In this document: in pieces, positions 35,995-48,503 of the stretch
Layout of the letters: the number at the start of each line of letters is the position of its first letter
Numbering within the stretch: the stretch's first letter is position 1
From: Solanum dulcamara
Taxonomy: Eukaryota > Streptophyta > Magnoliopsida > Solanales > Solanaceae
Direction of reading: 5' to 3'
DNA: 64,000 nt
Assembly: GCF_947179165.1 (NCBI RefSeq)
Contig: NC_077244.1
Coordinates: 13,336,949 to 13,400,948 of the forward strand
Notes under the pieces: model-generated
Told to the model about the DNA's origin: nothing
Databases searched by the model: none
What the model saw: the letters and a program-made list of their open reading frames with translations, nothing else
Made by a program: the position numbers and the translations under genes

Positions 35995-37085
35995 TCTTTT
36001 AATGTGTATGTATTACTTGATCCGGGTGATACATTATCTTTTGTGACTCCTTACTTGGCTAGTAAATTTGAGATCCTTCTTGAGTGTCTTCTTGAGCCTT
36101 TCAGCGTGTCTACTTTTGTTGGTGAGTCTATCTTAGCTGAGAGAGTCTATAGAGATTGTACTATGTTAATCTATCATAGGAATACCATGTATGACTTAGT
36201 TGAGTTAGACATGGTTGATTTTGATGTGATTCTCGACATGGACTGGCTTTATGTTTGTTATGCCTCAGTTGATTGTAGAACCTAAAATATCAAGTTTCAA
36301 TTTCTGAATGAGCCTATCTTTGAGTGGAAGGGGAGTTTTGTAGTGCCTAGGGGTAAATTTATTTCCTACCTTAAGGCCAAAAAGTTAATCTCCAAGGTAT
36401 GTATATATCATATAGTCTGAGTCAAAAATATTAATGATCAGGCTCCATCTCCTAAGTCAGTTCCTATTGTGAATGCGTTTCTTGAAGTATTTGCTGAGGA
36501 TCTACTCGAGATCCCTCCTGATAGAGAGATAGACTTTGATATTGATGTCCTTCCAGATACATAACCTATCTCCATTCCTCCTTATAGGATGGCTCCCCCT
36601 GAGGTGAAAGAGTTGAAAGAATAGTTTAAAGATCTCCTAGATAAGGGATTTAATAGGCCAAGTGTCTCACCTTGGGGCACTCATGTCCTATTCATACGAA
36701 AGAAAGACGGGTCCCTTAGAATGAGCATTGATTACCAACAACAAAACAAGGTCACAATAAAGAACAAGTATCCTCTTCCCAGGATAGATGATTTATTTGA
36801 AGGGTGCCACATGCTTCTCTAACATAGACCTCAAATCAGCTATCATCAGTTGAAAATAAGAGAATGTGATATCCCGAAGATGACTTTTTGAACCCAGTAT
36901 GTTCATTTTGAGTTTCTTGTTATGTACTTTGGATTGACTAACACTCCTATAGCTTTTATGGACCTCATGAACTAGGTATTCAAGCCATACCTAGATACGT
37001 TTGTGATTTTCTTCATCGATGATATTTTAGTCTATTCTAGAAGTAAGAGAGATCATGCTAACCACTTTAGAATTATCCTACAATA
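35995..37085 (+). pseudogene. Element D protease and partial reverse transcriptase
   Basis: Protease active-site block VLLDPGDTLSFVTPYLASKF (36007 on) and VDFDVILDMDWL near 36215. After a stop near 36282 the linker (FEWKGSFVVPRGKFISYL) and RT follow: [19 protein letters not shown] near 36540, [20 protein letters not shown] near 36650, FHFELLVMYFGLTN-like sequence near 36905, and the catalytic [15 protein letters not shown] at about 37003-37045. RT ends about 20 codons past the FIDD box. Frameshift around 36805 and several stops. The protein cannot be made. Confidence 0.8.
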
Positions 37086-37992
37086 TGTTATTAGAACAAA
37101 AACCAAAATTAGCAAGGAACACATTTTCAGAATAAAAAGAATTGAAATATAATGATAATAATTAAAAAAGGAAAATAAGTAATACTCTCTTTTATTTTAT
37201 TAACTTATAAGAACCTTGTTATCTGCCGTAACATCAATGCCACTTTTTCATGAAATTGGTTCAACCTAAATTATCAAATTCGCCAACTCTATAAAATAAT
37301 ATTCAATTGATTAAACACAACTTAATTATATTTCTTTGTGCTTATGAATAATATAAGTTCTTGTTGAGTTTTCAAACTTACAAGCTGGCTTGACAATTAA
37401 CTCAACTATGTTTCTTTTTCTCATTGTCTCTGCAGATTTTTTCTGAAGCGATACAAATGACTTAATAAAAAAGCAATTTCATAAGTAGAACTTGTATCTT
37501 AGAATATGTTGCTCGTACCTTTCAAAATAGATACCGCAATCATATGTCGCGGTCTAAAAATGCATAAGTTTTAAAGAATTTAACACATGATGATATTTTT
37601 TAAAAGTTTGAGCAACATAAATTTTAGAATATAAAAAAAGGTAATTATAAACATGTATTTTACCTTCCAATAACAAAAACTCCACACCATCATCAGGTTT
37701 CGATGAAACAATTTCATCTTCTATGAAAATTATAATTTACAATAGGCCTTTCTCTTGCCAAGATTTCACCACAAAATATTCAAGAAAGGACACATTCAAG
37801 AAAATTCAAGTCTTTACCATAAAACCCACAAGTGAAATGATATCCTTTTTTACTAGTAAGCTCATAAATTTTTGCACAACTAATACAAACCTATCTTTAT
37901 GTACCATGCCCACCTCCTGTTTGATCAAATTCCACAATTAGATATAATTCTTTTCAATTTCTTGGCCCGTGGTTATGCTTGTAGTGAAACCT
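37086..37992. other. Unique AT-rich sequence between elements D and C
   Basis: No repeat or protein family recognised. On the - strand 37940-37650 reads fairly openly (KQEVGMVHKDRFVLVVQKF, SSKPDDGVEFLLLEGK) and 37660 has a donor-like context, so an exon relic is possible but weak. Confidence 0.35.
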
Positions 37993-39711
37993 TGATGTAT
38001 CACCAAAAGAAGAAATTTACGACGCCAAAAATATGGAATTATTGCAAGTTCTCAAGCGCGTTTTGTTAGTTTGATACGTTGTTTAGTTTTCAGAAAAATT
38101 GAAGTGCGCTTGAGTTGAGGATGTTTGGATTGGTTTATGAGGAAATTTAACAGTTTTGACTAATGTGGACTAATGGTGTTGAGAAGAGAGAATAAGGAAA
38201 GAAAAATTTTACAAGAGATTTTCAATCACTTGATTCATTGAGGTTTCGGGATGACTTGAAAGGAGAAATCAAGGAACGAACTTCACCGTGTATTGAAGGA
38301 CCTTGGCTTGGATGTTTGGAGACTAAATAAGCATGTTTGAACCAAGGGTGTACACCCTTCAATGGCCGTGGTGCACACGACTTCCCATGAAGAAGGGCCC
38401 TCCAGTTGTAAAGAAGGCTCCTAGGAGAAGCAACCAAGAATTTTGCTAAGGCACACACCAAGGAGCACCACCACAAGCCGTGGTGCTCACCACTGGCCAT
38501 GGTGGGTGTCGTAGTGAGGTTTCCTTCTATCAAAGCCCAAGAAAAGGACCACAGAGCACCACCACGATCCTTGGTACTCACCACTGGCCGTGTTGGTGCC
38601 CATCCAATGCAATCCGAAGCCAAGCGAACTTTGTTTCTCTAGTTTATTTAGGAGTAGATTTTAACTTCTCTGACTCTCCTTTGTTATATTTTTAGGGTAA
38701 ACGTTTCTTACACTTTTCTTATAATATTAAGGATACATTACACAACCTAAACTATATTTTAGAGCTTTGATTCATTTATCAAAAGCTGCTGGACAATAGC
38801 ACAAGAACACACATGACAACTTATGTTTCTTTGGCTAGTTTGGAAGATTTGAATCAAGTTTTGATTGCTTTCTTACATTGTTTGGTTCTTGTGTTGATTT
38901 TATACATATTTGTAAGTATTCTTTCATGAGTTGTACATAACTTCTTTTTGCTTTACTTATAATTATGCATAGCTAATTCCACAACTAGGGTTGTGGGAAC
39001 CATGACGACATAACCAGATAAGAAAATGTACGATTGATATTCATGATTTGTTTTTGCATGTATTGTAATTTATTCATTCAAAAGTCTTTTTTAGTGAGTG
39101 CACGCATTGAGAACTTTCCCATATTCATTGATTTCCCGAGAGGGGGGTAGTGATTAGGAAAATAATATTACAATAGAAATTCAGAGAGTATGTCTTCGAA
39201 AGAAGGGATAAACTTCGTCTAAGTTACTTGAGACCGAGGGGAGATAGTACTATGGGATCTAGGCAAGGGTTAGTAAAGCATATATTCTGAGACCGGGAGA
39301 AGATGAATGAGATACGTCTAAGAAGGACTGGGAAATGAATTAGATGTTATCCCACTCGCTAGATTTTTCATGCAATACATTAAATAAATATCATGAATAT
39401 AAGTTGTCTATTAAGTTATATGCCATGGAGATCATAACCCAAGTCTAGTCTACATACTGTTTACACTCTAAGTAATGTTTACTTGTCGTTACATTGTTAC
39501 TTGTTCTTAAATCAAAACCAAAACCAAAACCCCCACTTTTACATTATGTATCTTTATTTTTGGGAAGTAGCAACTACAACAAAATAGTGATAGCTAAAAG
39601 AATTATATCAACCCATTCCTTGTGGGATCGACCCCGACTCTTAGTTGGTTAAAATATACTGGTAAAACAATAGTCTATATTTCTTTTGAGAGGTATAATT
39701 GAGTGTTATCA
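37993..39711 (+). repeat. 5' LTR of element C
   Basis: Starts TGATGTATCACC and ends at GTTATCA before the primer site; 1719 bp. The first 660 bases match the 3' LTR at 52695-53272 (TTCTCAAGCGCGTTTT, GAAGTGCGCTTGAGTT, GGTTTCGGGATGACTT). Near the 3' end it has CTTGTGGGATCGACCCCGAC, the block seen at the end of Athila/Tat LTRs. Contains mirrored CCACNNGCCGTGGTGC blocks at 38466-38490. ORFs on either strand here (for example 38623-38222) are by-products of the repeat. Confidence 0.8.
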
Positions 39712-39714
39712 AAA

Positions 39715-39733
39715 TGTCACTGCTGTCGAGGAA
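39715..39733 (+). other. Degenerate primer binding site of element C
   Basis: TGTCACTGCTGTCGAGGAA lies where Athila-type elements have TGGCGCCGTTGCCGGGGA (tRNA-Asp). About five changes. Assignment by position and remaining matches. Confidence 0.55.
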
Positions 39734-39909
39734 TACGGCTTTGAAATAATCTATTAGTTGCTAGTTTAGTTTGTAATTCTATTTCCTAATTTTATTTTTG
39801 ATTTCTTGTTTTTGTTTTTGAAGGGAACAAATAGTGCATACCAAACACTCGCAGTACGCATGAACCACTCTTTCCTTATGATCCCTAACTACAAAAGTCC
39901 ATTCAAAAA

Positions 39910-41225
39910 ATGAATGAACAAGAGCGTGAGGTGCAAAGGCTGAGAGATCTTGAGGAAAATCAAGTCCGGGATGATACCCTTGTGGATGATGATGCTGACA
40001 CTGATGGTGTAGGAGCTACTGTCCTCCCACCACTACCTCAAGGCGTAAAGTTCACTATCACTAGCATCATGCTACAAATTTTGAACGTAAAAGGACTATT
40101 TACTGAGGCAGCAAGTAGTGATGCCAATCAACACTTGATGAACTTTATTGCCACCTACAAGTCATCTAAAATTCTTGGAGTTAGCCAATCAGCTGTGCGA
40201 CCGCGTTAATTTCCATTGTCTCTATCTGGGGCGGCAATAAAGTGGTTGAATGGTCTTTCTCATGACTCTATCACCACCTTTAGGGAGCTGTGGGAAACAT
40301 TTCTTGAGAGGTTCTTCCCACCATTTTAGAAGCTGCAAATCAAGGATGAGATAAGGTCTCACAAGCAGTTACCTTTAGAAGTAGTGCACGAGACTTGGGA
40401 GAAATTCAGGTAGAGGCAAATGTAGTGACCAAATCATAACCTGACTGATAATCACTTGAAGGAGTTATTTTACAGGTCTTGCAACTTTGTGACCCAACCA
40501 ATCATAGACACTACTTTTGGAGGTTCATTTATGGCCAAGACATTCTAGGAAGCCACAACTATCTTGGATCAGCTTGTAAAGAACAACAGGGTCTGGTATA
40601 CTAGAGATTCAGACTCTACAGGTTTCATCTTTGAGATTTCAGTAGTGCAAAGGCAAAAGGAAGAAGAGCATGATGAAGACATGACTCACATGCAAACTCA
40701 GCTAGATTTGTCGACCAAACGCTTGTTAGATAGAGGTCTAGAAACGGTAAAAGTTGTTTATACTATAGGTTTATATGATGACCTACCCGGTGATAAAGAG
40801 GCAAAGTACATGAGCAACTACAGGGATTTTTAGACTTATAACTCTAGAAATCAAGGTCGGAGCTTTCGAAGGGATGTATATTATAATAGGGCAGAACATT
40901 GTGATCAAGGTAACTGGAATAACAAGGACTAATACAAAAATGATCAGAGCAGTATTTATGTGCATCCTGGAAACAGAGATCGAGGTGGAGCTAGAGCAAG
41001 CAACTCAAGGATGGAAGAGATATTAACCAAAGTGTTGCAGAAAACTGAATTGACATAAGATGGTGTCAAAGAGCTAAAGGGCGATATGTCCAAAATGACA
41101 CAAGTTGTAGAGTCACACTCAACCTCTATAAATAAATTATAGCAATAGATGTGGTAATTGTAAGCCACGGTAAATCACAAGAAGAATGGTGCACTCTCTA
41201 GTGACACTATTCAGAATCTAAGAAT
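39910..41225 (+). pseudogene. Element C gag (Athila-like)
   Basis: ATG at 39910 opens 99 codons (MNEQEREVQRLRDLEENQVR, an acidic linker, LPPLPQGVKFTITSIMLQIL, NQHLMNFIATYKSSKILGVS). After a stop at 40207 the same frame gives the core motif LSLSGAAIKWLNGLSHDSIT, TFRELWETFLERFFPP, then EIRSHKQLPLEVVHETWEKF, NLTDNHLKELFYRSCNFV, FGGSFMAKTF*EATTILDQL and VKNNRVWYTRDSDSTG. The pattern 'A..WL..L...SI..W..L...FL..FFPP' is the Athila/Tat capsid signature. The end, NGALSSDTIQNLRIE near 41190, matches the usual GTLPSDT.PNP block. At least seven in-frame stops (40207, 40328, 40411, 40423, 40426, 40546, 40831). Confidence 0.8.
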
Positions 41226-41285
41226 AGAGAAATAGTGCATTTTGAGGATGTCGTGTTGTGACACTAAATTAGGTGCTTCATGGAG

Positions 41286-41290
41286 GTAAC
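41286..41290 (+). repeat. Target site duplication of element A, left copy
   Basis: GTAAC immediately before the element; identical to 51103-51107. Confidence 0.95.
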
Positions 41291-43531
41291 TGTCATGACC
41301 CAAGCCTAGGGCCTAAACGTGACATGGCGAATGAGGTACCCGAAAGTACCTCAATCAAGCCTCTTAGCATTCTTTTAGCCTTTCATAGGTAATGATGATA
41401 AATAAGCGGAAATTATAATAGTAAATCTTCAACTTACATATGTCCAACAATACCTCTAACTATTATATTTAATGGGGCTAAGACAAGTCCCTAGCTCACC
41501 ATTAATCATAATAGAAGAAATTTTATAGTAAAATATCTTAACATATCATAAACTAGAAAGATAAAGGAGTATTGTTCCCGGAACATGGGAAACTCACCAA
41601 AAGTAGTCTTCAATGGAATATCAACTAGCCACGTGGAGGAGAACGAGGAAGAGTACCGATCCCTACATGGTGATATCATGTAGGCAAAAGAGTATGCGTT
41701 AGTACTTTGAATGTACTAAGTATGTAAGGATGCATGAACATTGAGGAAACATTAAAAACATAATTTAATGTATGCATAATAAATCATATAGATATCCTTT
41801 AAAACATTCATTTTGTGGGAAATTAACCATAACCGACATTTAAGACCATGCGAGCTATTACATGGAATCCAACATAACCCCCTACGTTGGTCGGGGAGAC
41901 TACTTTCCAGGTAGAACTCCGTCAACTTCATTCATTTTTTTAACTTTAACTTTAAGGGCTATTTATGGATCCATTAGCCTAAGCCTACAAGGGCTCCTAT
42001 GTTGGCACATAGTTAATGAGACAAGGGGTTGCTACTAGGATTCCCTTACCGAATCCCACCTCAATGTCTCATTCGGTGCTAAGTCAATCCCACAAAATAG
42101 TTTAATACTTCAAAATATTCATAGCATATAACTTGAGAATTCAAACATCATATTCGGTAGAATAACTCATTAAAATATTTGATAATTCAAATATGCAAGA
42201 ATTGTCCTTATTGCATAAAGAATCCATCATTCATATCATTTCATCATTCTTTCATTTCATAAGACTCCTTTTTTGATCATAGATATTGCTTTCATAAATA
42301 TTTATTTGGAGTCAAAGCTTTCAAGTCAAACTTTATTAAAAACATAGTAAAACTAGGTGGGTTCAAATCACTTCAACTTGCAAATATGTATGTAAATAAA
42401 TATACATAAATACTTTAAAATCCATTAATTAAAAATCATGCTTTAAACAACCACCATGAATTTCAAGAACCTTTAAATAGATAAATAGAGAAATTACTTG
42501 TAAACCATCAATTCATACATATGAAATTATGTTGCATCAAAATAGAGCAATAATCATTAGTTTAACCATGATTCATACGATTAAGTAAAATTAAAAATTA
42601 CCATAAGAAAATATTACTTGAAATCAAGAGACTTAATTGAAAGAGTTTTTGGACTACATGGGTGGAAGAACCCATGGATATATACCCACATAACTTAGAG
42701 TAGAGCTTAAAGAAAATAAATATAATTTATCATATAATCAAAATAATTTAGACATGAGAGTGGAAGGAATACTCTCATTGAGTCCTAGCTTCTCTCCTTG
42801 CCGGAACGTTTTGTGTACTACCCGGAGTATATGAATCACCGGAATAGTATTTCTTCACTACTAAGAACTAAAACTATATTTGAGAATGTGTAAAGAAGTG
42901 TATAGAGAGAAAATTTGCTTGAGAAAGCTTGATGAATAAAATGAGGAAATAAGGTGGGTATTTATAGGTGGAAAAGAGGGACCTAACAATAAATAAAATA
43001 ATTATAAAAAAATCTGAAAATATAGTGGAATATATTGATGTCATGGATGATGTTAAATGGAGGACAATTTATGTCATGAGTGATGTCAAATGTATCTAGA
43101 TCTTTCTATGGTAGGTGAAATGAGTTATTTTTGACAGAATACTCTTTTTGGGAGCTGCGTTTGAATGAGATAAATTCCTTATTAGGATTTAGTGTCTTCA
43201 TAAGAATTGTAGATATGGGAGTCCAGTTTCATATCATTCAAGAATCAACCAATTTGGATAAACCTACAGTGAGATATATTTTTTCTTCTATAAACACTCA
43301 TTTCCGTTATAGCATTCTACCTTACAAAAATTAATTTATTTGACCTACTTAACTTCCGACTCTTAAAATATAGTCTTCATAAAAGTTGTAGGTAATGATC
43401 TTGTGGTTATCAGAAATTTGAATCACTCAATTTGAATATTCCTATGAAAAGTTATGCCCAAAATACAGAGGTTGTATTATGTTTAGGCGAAAATTGAAAC
43501 ATCGTATACAATATTTTTAGGGGATGTTACA
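41291..43531 (-). repeat. 3' LTR of element A
   Basis: 2241 bp, TG...CA ends (- strand TGTAACATCC...GGGTCATGACA). TATA box at 42966-42960. It lacks the 63 bases found at 50289-50351 of the 5' LTR; a TTG at each edge of that segment suggests deletion between short repeats. The segment is ancestral because LTR D retains it. Confidence 0.95.
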
Positions 43532-43548
43532 TTATCTCCCCCTTGGGA
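43532..43548 (-). other. Polypurine tract of element A
   Basis: - strand TCCCAAGGGGGAGATAA directly before the 3' LTR; just upstream is the GAGGACGAATGTT block also seen before LTR B. Confidence 0.85.
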
Positions 43549-43734
43549 ACATTCGTCCTCGAATGAGAAAAGACTTAGCTTGAGTAGAGTAGAGTGTTAA
43601 CAAACAACCTATCATTAATACAACTGTGTAATTTAAAATATCGTTTAAAACATATTTCATAATTTTGCAAGCATATGATAAGAAAAGTTGAGATGTAAAG
43701 ATTTCAAGTAATTGAGCAAGGGCAACTTAATACC

Positions 43735-45621
43735 TTAGGTTTGGGTAGAGGGGAAAAGATGAGGGTATCTCTTAATCATATCCGCTTCCGCTTCCCATGT
43801 TGCACTTTCTATTTGTTGATTCCTCCAAAGGACTTTAACAGATGCAACTTCTTTGTTCCTCAATCTCTTAACTTGCCGGTCCAAAATTTCCACAAGAACT
43901 TCTTCATAGGTCAAGTTTTCTTCAATATTCACTACTCCCATAGGTACAATGGAACTAGGATCACCCACACATTTTTTCAACATAGACACGTGAAACACCG
44001 GATGAACCATGGCCATTTCCAATGGTAATTCCAACTCATATGCAACCTTACCAACACGTCTCACGATTCTATAAGGCCCTACATATCTAGGGCTCAATTT
44101 CCCTTTCTTACCAAATCGAACCACACCTTTCATGGGTGAAACCTTTAGATACACCCAATCGTCCACATTAAACTCAAGATCCCTTCTTCTAGTGTCAGAA
44201 TAGGACTTTTGACGACTTTGAGCCGCCTTCAACCTTTCTCTAATGATCTTCACCTTCTCTAAAGTATCAAGTACCAAATCGGGGCCCAACAAGGTCATCT
44301 CACCTACTTCAAACCAACCAACTGGTGATCTACATCGTCTCCCATACAAAGCCTCAAATGGCGCCATCTCAATACTTGAGTGGTAACTATTATTATAGGC
44401 AAACTCGATGAGAGGTAGATGATCATCCCAATTCCCTTTAAACTCCAACACACAAGCCCTTAACATATCCTCTAGTGTTTGAATCGTCCTTTCGGCTTGC
44501 CCATCCGTTTGAGGATGGAATGTTGTGCTCAACTTTACCTTAGTACCGAGGCCTTTTTGAAATGATCTCCAGAAGTGTGAAGTGAATTGGGTACCACAAT
44601 CCGAAATAATGGATAATGGCACACCATGCAACCTCACCAACTCCCGAATATACAACTTGGCATAGTATTCAGCACTATAGGAAGTTTTAATCGGTAGGAA
44701 GTGAGCTGACTTAGTCATTCTATCAACAATTACCCAAATCGAGTCATGACGCTTCCGGGTATGAGGCAAACCTACTACAAAATCCATATTCACATCTTCC
44801 CACTTCCAAGTAGGGATTTCAATGTCTTGAGCTAGTCCACCCGGTCTTTGATGTTCGGCCTTCACTTGTTGGCAATTTGTACATTCGGACACAAACCTTG
44901 CTATGTCCTTCTTCATGCCACCCCACCAATACAACTCCTTTAAGTCTCGGTACATTTTTGTTGAACCAGGATGAATGGAGTATCTAGAATTATGAGCCTC
45001 TATCAAGATCAAACTCCTTAGGCCATCAACATTTGGAACACATATCCGACCTTGGTAGTATAGAACCCCATCTCCCCCTTGGGAAAAGACCTCTATCTTC
45101 TTTTCCTTTACCAACTTCTTTAACTCAATAAACTTTGGGTCAAGATCTTGCTTTGTTTTAACATCCACCACCAAAGAGGATCCAGACCTATTTTGAACAA
45201 CCATACCCCCATCATTAGTACTACCCAACTTCACCCCTAATCTAGCCAATCGGTGAACATCTTTCACCAACTCCCTCTTCCTTTCATCCACATGGGCCAC
45301 ACTCCCCATAGACACTCTACTAAGTGCATCAGCAACCATATTGGCTTTACTCGGATGATAGTGCACACTCATGTCATAGTCCTTAAGGAGTTCTAGCCAC
45401 CTTCTTTGCCTTAGATTAAGGTCCTTTTGGGTGAACACATATTGAAGACTCTTATGATCAGTATACACATCCACATGCACCCCATAGAGGTAATGCCTCC
45501 AAATCTTCAGAGAAAAAACAACGGCCGCCAATTCAAGGTCATGGGTAGGGTAGTTGCGCTCATGCACCTTTAATTTCCTAGAAGCATAGGCTATTACCTT
45601 GCCTTTTGCATTAAGACACAA
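43735..45621 (-). CDS. Element A RNase H - integrase - chromodomain-like ORF (628 codons)
   Basis: Long intact frame. Residues 1-105 are most of RNase H ([41 protein letters not shown]); the first catalytic Asp lies upstream in the preceding ORF. Integrase follows: zinc finger His210, His217, Cys247, Cys250; catalytic triad Asp280, Asp341, Glu377 with the expected 35 residues between the last two. The GPY/F module is at 515-533 ([19 protein letters not shown]), then [11 protein letters not shown] and a chromodomain-like end with [18 protein letters not shown] at 596-613. The ORF's first Met is not a native start: it is a by-product of a one-base frameshift near 45600 that separates it from the RT frame. 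All catalytic residues of integrase are present. Confidence 0.95.
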   Translation of the reverse strand: MCLNAKGKVIAYASRKLKVHERNYPTHDLELAAVVFSLKIWRHYLYGVHVDVYTDHKSLQYVFTQKDLNLRQRRWLELLKDYDMSVHYHPSKANMVADALSRVSMGSVAHVDERKRELVKDVHRLARLGVKLGSTNDGGMVVQNRSGSSLVVDVKTKQDLDPKFIELKKLVKEKKIEVFSQGGDGVLYYQGRICVPNVDGLRSLILIEAHNSRYSIHPGSTKMYRDLKELYWWGGMKKDIARFVSECTNCQQVKAEHQRPGGLAQDIEIPTWKWEDVNMDFVVGLPHTRKRHDSIWVIVDRMTKSAHFLPIKTSYSAEYYAKLYIRELVRLHGVPLSIISDCGTQFTSHFWRSFQKGLGTKVKLSTTFHPQTDGQAERTIQTLEDMLRACVLEFKGNWDDHLPLIEFAYNNSYHSSIEMAPFEALYGRRCRSPVGWFEVGEMTLLGPDLVLDTLEKVKIIRERLKAAQSRQKSYSDTRRRDLEFNVDDWVYLKVSPMKGVVRFGKKGKLSPRYVGPYRIVRRVGKVAYELELPLEMAMVHPVFHVSMLKKCVGDPSSIVPMGVVNIEENLTYEEVLVEILDRQVKRLRNKEVASVKVLWRNQQIESATWEAEADMIKRYPHLFPSTQT

Positions 45622-46769
45622 CCTAAACCAATCTTTGAAGCATCACAATAAACTACAAACCCTTCTAATCCTTCTGGGAGAATCAAAATAGGAGCAGAGG
45701 TAAGTCGATCTTTTAAGGTCTGGAAAATCTTCTCACACTCATCTGTCCATATGAATTTGGATTTCTTTTGGGTCAATTTTGTCATAGGAGATGAAATGGA
45801 AGAAAAGCCTTTGACGAACCTTCTATAGTACCCGACTAGACCTAAGAAGCTCCTAATGTCTGAAGGAGATAATGGTCTAGGCCAATTTTTGACTGCCTCT
45901 ATTTTCTTAGGATCAACCTTGATTCCATCATCGGATACTACGTGACCAAGAAATGCTACGTCCTTTAACCAAAATTCACACTTACTAAATTTTGCAAATA
46001 ATTGTTTATCCCTCAATGTTTGAAGCACAACTCTCAAGTGATTTTTATGTTCTTCCTCACCCCGAGAGTAAATTAAAATATCATCAATGAAGACTACTAC
46101 AAAGGTATCAAGGTAAGGTTTGAACACCCTATTCATCAAGTCCATAAACACCGTCGGTGCATTCGTCAACCCAAAACTCATTACCACAAACTCATAGTGA
46201 CCATACCTTATTCGGAAGGCTGTTTTGGGAATGTCACACTCCCTTACCCATAGTTGGTGGTAGCCGGACCGAAGGTCGATCTTGGAGAAGTGACTTGCCC
46301 CTTGTAATTGATCAAACAAGTCATCTATTCTAGGGAGTGGGTACTTGTTCTTAATGGTCATCTTATTTAATTGCTGGTAGTCTATGCACATTCGAAGTGA
46401 CCCATCCTTCTTTCTTACAAATAGAATGGGAGCACCCCATGGCGAAATACTTGGTCTTATGAACCCCTTCTCTAACAAGTCCTTTAATTGTTCCTTCAGC
46501 TCTTTCAATTCTGCTGGGGCCATGCGGTAAGGAGGAATAGAGATAGGTTGGGTATCGGGGAGGAGATCGATACCAAAATCAACTTCCCTTTTAGGAGGGA
46601 CACTAGGAAGGTCATCAGGAAAGACATCGGGGAATTCATTGACTATAGGAACTGACTCAAGAGAAGGACTTTTGGAGTTGACATCCCTAACCCTCACAAT
46701 ATGGTAAATATATCCCTTAGAAATCATTTTGTGAGCCTTAAGATAAGAAATAAACTGACCCTTCACCAC
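45594..46769 (-). CDS. Element A reverse transcriptase ORF (391 codons)
   Basis: Copies the element RNA into DNA in the cytoplasmic particle. Residues 1-75 are the linker after the protease ([20 protein letters not shown]). RT core: [16 protein letters not shown] (80-95), [19 protein letters not shown] (109-127), [11 protein letters not shown] with catalytic Asp165, [10 protein letters not shown] (196-205) and [10 protein letters not shown] with Asp229 and Asp230. The thumb and connection ([15 protein letters not shown]) follow, then the start of RNase H with [14 protein letters not shown] one-base deletion in an A-rich run just after LMQ ends the frame early and moves RNase H into the next ORF. 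The frame is continuous with gag upstream except for stops at 46910-46908 and 46802-46800. The Met at 46769 is internal. Confidence 0.95.
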   Translation of the reverse strand: MVKGQFISYLKAHKMISKGYIYHIVRVRDVNSKSPSLESVPIVNEFPDVFPDDLPSVPPKREVDFGIDLLPDTQPISIPPYRMAPAELKELKEQLKDLLEKGFIRPSISPWGAPILFVRKKDGSLRMCIDYQQLNKMTIKNKYPLPRIDDLFDQLQGASHFSKIDLRSGYHQLWVRECDIPKTAFRIRYGHYEFVVMSFGLTNAPTVFMDLMNRVFKPYLDTFVVVFIDDILIYSRGEEEHKNHLRVVLQTLRDKQLFAKFSKCEFWLKDVAFLGHVVSDDGIKVDPKKIEAVKNWPRPLSPSDIRSFLGLVGYYRRFVKGFSSISSPMTKLTQKKSKFIWTDECEKIFQTLKDRLTSAPILILPEGLEGFVVYCDASKIGLGCVLMQKAR

Positions 46770-46907
46770 TGAATCACGACCCTGCCATTCAATAACAGGC
46801 TAATTTGGAAATTGGAACTTGACTCGACGATTCCTACAATCTATGGAAGCATAAGATGCATGTAACCAATCCATCCTAAGAATGACATCAAAATCTATCA
46901 TGTCAAG

Positions 46908-48293
46908 CTAAATGAGATCACAAGGAATAACTTTATGCATAGACACAAGGCAACCTCTATAGACCTTTCTAGCAATAACTGACTCACCAACAGGGGTAGA
47001 CACCAAATAAGGTTCTAATAACATTTCAGGTAAAACATCAAATCTATTAGCAAGGAATGGAGTAACAAAAGATAAATTTGCACCAGGATCTAATAGTGCA
47101 TACACATCAAAAGAAAAGACCTTTAACATACCGGTAATGACATTGGGTGCATCCTCAACTTCATGTCTCCCATGCAAGGCGTAAAAGCGGTTGCTGCGTT
47201 GGACACCTCCTTGGACTTGTTGACCATGAGCAATTTTTCCTTGAGTTCTACCACCACCATCTCTACAATCCTTAGCATGGTGGCCCAGCTTGCCACACTT
47301 AAAGCATGCATTGGAGCCGGCTAAGCATTCCCCTTTGTGAGTCCTTCCACACTTTTTACAAGTGGGGAAAGTTTGAGTAGCAACATTCTCTCTTGGAATC
47401 ATTGGTTTACCACTCTTGTCCTTGTTGAACTTTGGAGGAGGAGTATTGGTGGAACCTTGTCCCACAAATCGTTGCCCACCTTGGCCTTTGCCATTGTTAC
47501 CATGATCGTACCTTTGAGGGTTAAACCCTCCACCATCCATTCTAGCCTTTTTGAACCCCCTTGATCTCTCTCTAAGCTTCTCTTCTTCGATTTGTTCTGC
47601 GTAAGTCATTAACCGAGAGATGTCCATCTCCTTGACCAACATGGCCGTTTTGCACTCCTTGGACACCAAGCTTGAGACACCGGAAATAAACTTGTTCATC
47701 CTAGCTCTTGGGTCGGAGACCATGAAGGGAGTATACTTTGACAACTTAGTGAATTTGAGAGCATACTTCCTCACGCTCATACTTCCTTGACGGAGGTTGA
47801 TGAACTCTTGGATTTTGGCCTCCCTTAGCTCCAATGGGAAGAACCGGTCTAGGAAGGCACCTTTGAACTCTTCCCATCCTATCGACCTTATTTCTTCATC
47901 CCTCTCAACAATCCATTATTCGTACCACACTCGAGCCACACCTTTGAGTTGATAGGCCACTAGCTCGGCCTTCTCATTTGGTGGCACACCCATGATAGCC
48001 ACAATTCGGTACACCTCATTAATGAACTCCATAGGGTCCTCATCTAGTTTAGAACCATCGAACTCGGGCGGATTCATCCTTTGGAAATCCCGAATCCTAG
48101 AGGCTGGATTTTGCATTTGGGGAGGAGGAACACCTAGATTCCCTTAATTGGCTACGACTTGAGCTAACAAAGTAATAACACTACGAAACTCAGCATGGGT
48201 TACCCCATCCTCATGATGTTGGGCATTGGGAATCGGAGGAGTTTGGTCCTCATCGTCAACCCTTTCTCTTCGAGGTGGTCTTCCACGAGTCAT
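46908..48293 (-). pseudogene. Element A gag and protease, three in-frame stops
   Basis: Natural start at ATG 48293-48291 (MTRGRPPRRERVDDEDQT). In-frame stops fall at 48146-48144, 47918-47916 and the end, 46910-46908. The capsid part has NPPEFDGSKLDEDPMEFINE, YQLKGVARVWYE, LRQGSMSVRKYALKFTKLSK and DISRLMTYAEQIEEEKLRER. The nucleocapsid has a CCHC knuckle CFKCGKLGHHAKDC at residues 177-190 of the 308-codon ORF beginning 47834, preceded by a variant CKKCGRTHKGEC. The protease begins with YALLDPGANLSFVTPF (active Asp249, Asp-Pro-Gly instead of Asp-Ser/Thr-Gly, as in related Solanaceae copies); its second block DFDVILRMDWLHA lies after the 46910 stop. At least three of the element's stops fit a C-to-T change in a glutamine codon. 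Confidence 0.9.
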
Positions 48294-48485
48294 TATCTAA
48301 AGAACACAAAATGGGTCGTTAGTTAAAAGAAAGCTTAGGATGCTCTAAGGCACGACATGAATTTGAAAGAAGTGAAAATTTTCCTAAACGCTTCATAGTC
48401 TTTTATTCATAATTGTGGCGCGCTTCACAACAATGAACAAGACCCTATTCGACGCGGTATGTTGGACTCCAAGGATCATTCAAAA

Positions 48486-48503
48486 CCTCGGGCTCTGATA
48501 CCA
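48486..48503 (-). other. Primer binding site of element A
   Basis: TGGTATCAGAGCCCGAGG on the - strand, complementary to the 3' end of initiator tRNA-Met, four bases from the 5' LTR. Confidence 0.9.

Larger units (their letters stand above)
32126..37085 (+). mobile_element. Element D: Ty3/gypsy chromovirus, 3'-truncated
   Basis: 5' LTR, primer site, gag with zinc knuckle, protease and the first half of the RT, all + strand. Recognisable sequence stops a short way after the FIDD catalytic box (about 37085). RNase H, integrase, polypurine tract and 3' LTR are missing. Related to element A: same gag and protease motifs, homologous LTR start (TGTAATACCCCC against TGTAACATCCCC). All frames have stops, many of them TAG or TAA in place of glutamine or arginine codons. 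Confidence 0.85.

Noticed and set aside
38222..38623. 133-codon - strand ORF and the matching 123-codon + strand ORF at 52880-53251
   Set aside because: Both lie in the GC-richer part of the element C LTR, on different strands in the two LTRs, with no shared protein.
43741..44028. 95-codon + strand ORF
   Set aside because: Antisense to the conserved integrase C-terminal region of element A.
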